Source of the DNA: Coriaria nepalensis
Taxonomy: Eukaryota > Streptophyta > Magnoliopsida > Cucurbitales > Coriariaceae
NCBI GenBank assembly: GCA_027186245.1
Contig: CP114484.1
Location: forward strand, 5,364,001 to 5,428,000
Direction of reading: 5' to 3'
Length of the DNA stretch: 64,000 nucleotides
Part shown: piece after piece, positions 60,401-64,000 of the stretch
Layout of the letters: every line of letters begins with the position of its first letter
Position numbering within the stretch: position 1 is the stretch's first letter
Made by a program: the position numbers and the translations under genes
The notes under the pieces: generated by a model
The model's database searches: none
What the model saw: only the letters and a program-made list of their open reading frames with translations
What the model was told of the DNA's origin: nothing

Positions 60401-61187
60401 TACTTTGCCAATGAAATCACAAACTCAGAAGGACTGGTCCTGTTAATTAAACTCGTCAGAAGTTTAATCAAATCCTATTGAAGGGAAAAAGCACCCAATA
60501 AACTAAGCATCTGAATAAAGTACCTTGGGTTGTAAAATATAGTAAAGGGGCTATTATTAGCAGCAGCATGAGCAGCAGCAGCTAGAATTCCAATGTGCAT
60601 GCTATCACTTGAAATGACTGATGACGACAAAGCAGGCTGCTGTCTATTAGCACGTCTCGTACCTAATAGAAGCTGTGATTTTTCATCCCTACCGTAAGAA
60701 AAAAAACACGAGATCATATATTTCCAGAAATTCAAAAGAGGATAAATTATAATAACGCAAGTAAAAAGGGATATTTTAATAAGTAAAATCATGGGCAAGT
60801 ACCTTATAAAGAGAACAGAATCTCCTGCAAAGAGACGTTTGGTGCTTACAAAGACACTCCAACCAGTTGTAAGCAGATGCCTTTTAGGCTGGCCTGTGAT
60901 CCTCACACTAGTCAAACGATTTTTAATAATATACAGTTTTTAACCATTGTTTCCAGCTCGTGAAAACATATATGTAACATTTAATTCCATAAAGTTGTCA
61001 ATATTTTCTTGATTTATATTTCATATGATAAATGTTATTAGAGTGTCTAAGAAAGGGTCGGTCTACCGCGATAAATATGTCTAAACGTCCATGAATTGTC
61101 ATGTAAATCTCTAGCTACAAGTTCCTGAGCAGGAGGTTGCATAGAAAAATCCTACCCCCAAAGAAAAAAAAATTAAATAAATACATA

Positions 61188-61221
<34 letters not shown>

Positions 61222-62744
61222 TATATGTACTAAACTAAAAATAATAAAAAAAATTCTGAAAATATGATTACTCACTAATGGTGGGAAGATCTTCTCAGCA
61301 GCTCGTCTTGGAACGGAAAATCCACCATGAGTGCTTGTATCACTGGCTGTGAGAGTTTTACAGAAAAACTCAGCAGGTTGCCTGCCTTGCTTGAGCCCCA
61401 AGTCAGTCGCCAGCAAGGCGTCCTTGTCATACTATTAGAGTAAATGTGTCGGATGAAATATAAGGAAACTATTGCATTTCAAAAAGAAAAAATATAAATC
61501 GTGATTAATTCTTGAATTTATCGGCTGACCTACTTTGGTTACAGGCTGAAGTGTCATCTGAGCATACACCTCGTCCGTTTCAGGATCAGCCTAATTCACA
61601 AATTATGGAGAAATGATTTACTAAAAAAGGGTACGTACATAACTTCATTTAAATTAAGTCGGATAAGGAAGAGTTATAGTAGTACATGTAATGTGAGATT
61701 ATGAAGCATGCAAATCAACTTGGAAGGGAGATTCGGGTAGTTGGGTATGAAATCGGTCTCCTTTTGCATTGATGCTGCAACCTGCAAGTTTTTGCAATTA
61801 TATGTCAGAATGATTCGTTTTTATTTTTTGGAATAGAAAACAAGAATTGAGAAATTAAGGCAGTGCCAAAATCTATGGGGAAAGCTGTATCATACTTGTT
61901 CGCTGTGGCCTTGAGCGAAGTATACTACGAGACTTCCGACCGAAGGTAAAGATACCAGAGGGCCGGCACAAGCATGCCATAGCTCTGAATTGATACTCTT
62001 TCTTTCTCCTGATTCAAAAAAGAAATTACAGTGTCAGAAAAAGCAAACATGCATCAAATTCTGTGAAAGAATGTTAGATCAATGAAACACCAAAGTTGGA
62101 AACTCTTATTGGGCTATGAATCCAGAAAATTTTTTCGGGGTTTAAACCATTAAGTTGGTCAAAAAGAAATTAAACAGAGGATCCTTGTGACGATTCAAGG
62201 TCGATATATTGGAAGAAGTAAGAAGAAAATGGTGGTAACAACTTTGGGGGGGGGGGGGGGGGAAGGGAAAGGGAATTCCAGATACTGTATAGTGTGTATT
62301 GTATTCATTTGATTCAGAAGTAGTCGAAACTTGAAGCCGATCGGAATCCGGAAAATACTGTCTGCTTCAAGTTAAGGCAGCACATCAAAGAGAAGAAAGA
62401 GAAATCAATTGAGGGAATTTCCGGCTAGTTCCTCGTTATATAAAAAATTAATTAATAATTAAAAAGGGAGGAGCTGAAGAGATGTGATCCGACACTTAAC
62501 TGTACAAGTAACTGACAGAGGAGTTCAAATCCATGTGAAGAACTCCATGAGACAGAAACCAGATAAAACAAATGACAAATAGTTTCTTTTCAAGTTTTTC
62601 ATCAAAATTAAAGAAACAAATAAAAATAAATAAACGAAAAGATAAGAAAACAAGGGTGAGATGAGAAGATAAAGGAGTAAGAAAGAATCAAGTAAGCAGA
62701 CCTTCTCCAGCATTAGTCAGAAAACCATTGGTAGGTGCTTTCAT
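57455..62744 (-). CDS. ARF7/ARF19: Auxin response factor, activator type, ARF7/ARF19-like
   Basis: Thirteen exons on the minus strand, first to last: 62744-62702, 62008-61896, 61781-61686, 61590-61534, 61431-61276, 61151-61067, 60893-60803, 60688-60524, 60439-60244, 60103-59965, 59866-58173, 57924-57734, 57638-57455; 1,069 residues. Domains: B3 DNA-binding domain (about 120-230: [35 protein letters not shown]), ARF/dimerisation domain (about 250-340), Q-rich middle region (381 to about 720), PB1 domain (about 940-1030, [14 protein letters not shown] and the acidic [15 protein letters not shown]). It binds auxin response elements and activates transcription when Aux/IAA repressors, held by the PB1 domain, are degraded. 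The long Q-rich region and PB1 sequence place it in the activator ARF7/ARF19 clade. The usual length is similar (about 1,080-1,160). Confidence 0.95.
59098..59215 (-). repeat. 39-bp coding repeat in the ARF Q-rich region
   Basis: Three copies of a unit encoding [13 protein letters not shown], nearly identical in DNA, followed by more CAG/CAA/CAT codons. On the plus strand the same stretch reads as a long open frame with no meaning. Confidence 0.85.
62246..62262. repeat. G17 tract in ARF intron 1
   Basis: Seventeen consecutive G on the plus strand, so C17 in the first ARF intron in the sense strand. Confidence 0.95.
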
Positions 62745-63691
62745 TGCTGCAATAATTATGTATACAAAAACCAAAAAGAGCTCTCAAATCACAAACTTCT
62801 TCAGCAAAAGATCAGTAGAGAACTTCAACTCAAACCCATTCCCAAAATCAGCAGCCAAAAGGAAATTAAATCCCACTTCAGCTCAAAAGTTCGATTACAA
62901 AGTTGCCCCCTTTTTTTGAGATAATTTATAGAGCATATATAGTTCAGAGAATGAACTCCTGACCCACATTCAATTTTTCTTCTTCCCTTCCCTTTTCTTG
63001 ACCTATTTAACAAATCCCTACAAATGGAAAATTTCCCATCTTGAACCGGAGAAAAGAAAAAGGAACCAGACTTTTCTCTGCGGCTGCAAAAAATTTCATA
63101 TCAGAACCTCGAATCTCGATCTTTTCCTACTCGACCAAAAAGAAAACCATAATAGATTCTCTCTTCTTTTTTTTTTCCTCAGCCGAAAAATAAACAAATA
63201 AAAGCGAGACCTTCCAACTGTCACCGGAAAGATCACCGGCAGTAAGCAGCCGAGCAGAGGGAAGGAAGATACAGAGTTTATTAACGGAAAGTGATCACAG
63301 GTTTAATTAATTACGTAAAGGAGAAAAAGTATGAAATGAAAAGAGCCTTTCTTTTGCTGTAAGGAGAAAAGAAGGAAGGCGAAATGAAGTTGAAATAATG
63401 AAGCAGAAGAAAGAGAGAGAGAGAGAGAGAGAATTCGGGAAGAAGGAAGGTAATGGAATAGTAAGTCCTTTTACTGTTAATTTTGCTTCCCGCGGCTCCT
63501 CTCCTTAGAATATTCTCTTACATTCGTAAGATTTAATCCAAATTATTTTCAAATTCGGCTTTTTTTTTTCTTTTCTTTTTGCTAAGATTTAATTTGAATT
63601 ACTTTTAATGGTTAAGTTTTGGTGTGATCACTATTTGGAAATATTTGATTTTGTGCCCCGCATCTCTTTATATTTGTTCTATTGAGTAATA

Positions 63692-63744
<53 letters not shown>

Positions 63745-64000
63745 TAAAATTAAAAGGTGCTAATCATTAAATTCACATTATTAAACCAATATTTAAAATC
63801 TATTTTAAATATTTTTACCATATCTCATTTACATAAAATGGGTTTTACATAAAATTATATTTTTAATTTAAAATTTGCATATAAACTAAAAAATAAATAC
63901 ATAAATTAAAAATAGAACCACTTGGTTTAAAGTTAGAACGGTAATGTAAGAAATAAGAGGGTAGTAGTTGAATTACGTACTAGAATGTGTGTATTTGTAA
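62745..64000 (-). promoter_or_regulatory. 5' UTR and upstream region of ARF
   Basis: Upstream of the ARF ATG. Contains a GA-repeat at about 63413-63433 (CT on the sense strand, frequent in plant 5' leaders) and an AAT microsatellite at about 63688-63742. The pyrimidine-rich sense strand to about 63450 suggests a long 5' leader. No coding sequence recognised. Confidence 0.5.

Noticed and set aside
1..64000. tRNA, rRNA or snRNA genes
   Set aside because: No cloverleaf or conserved RNA motif noticed by eye; the only tRNA-related sequence is the retroelement primer binding site near 7640.

Overview
The window is nuclear DNA of a flowering plant, most likely a eudicot. It is AT-rich. Its genes have GT-AG introns and encode plant families: an activator-type auxin response factor, chloroplast CPN20, an FCS-like zinc finger protein, an AP2/ERF factor, a GH35 beta-galactosidase with a C-terminal lectin domain, and a GH28 polygalacturonase-like protein. 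The genes are separated by decayed retrotransposons and DNA transposons. The species cannot be named from the sequence alone.

Layout. 1-20.5 kb is a nest of broken LTR retrotransposons. A Tekay/Del-type chromovirus lies on the minus strand (internal part 2271-7655, right LTR 7656-11075 of 3,420 bp, left LTR cut by the window edge and by a Copia-type LTR). It abuts a Tat-type Ty3/gypsy element, which is itself split by a Copia-type element with a deleted pol (about 11.85-17.4 kb). 21.5-25.0 kb is the polygalacturonase-like gene. 25.3-35.4 kb holds LTR-like remnants, an integrase fragment, a probable solo Copia LTR (28959-30398) and a hAT transposase pseudogene with an internal tandem duplication. 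35.7-38.1 kb is a truncated pseudogene of a UBP1-type RNA-binding protein.

38.5-62.7 kb is the gene-rich part: FLZ (-), BGAL (+), ERF (-), CPN20 (+), ARF7/19-like (-). It is interrupted by a hAT-derived MITE with an 8-bp target duplication (46146-46836), a second Tat-type element (47.6-51.8 kb) and a long-TIR Mutator-like MITE (52469-53427).

From memory of the Arabidopsis gene order, this block resembles both AT5G20700-AT5G20730 (FLZ, BGAL7, CPN20, ARF7) and AT1G19170-AT1G19220 (pectin-lyase-like, FLZ, ERF017, ARF19). The window would then keep together genes that were divided between two Arabidopsis duplicates. The genes do not form one pathway, but several have growth-related roles: auxin-dependent transcription (ARF), wall carbohydrate remodelling (BGAL, possibly the PG-like protein) and energy or stress signalling (FLZ, ERF). 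CPN20 serves chloroplast protein folding.

Exon coordinates were derived by hand from splice signals, reading frame and family conservation. All exon phases close without a stop codon. I did not find a novel defence-like or otherwise undescribed multi-gene system.
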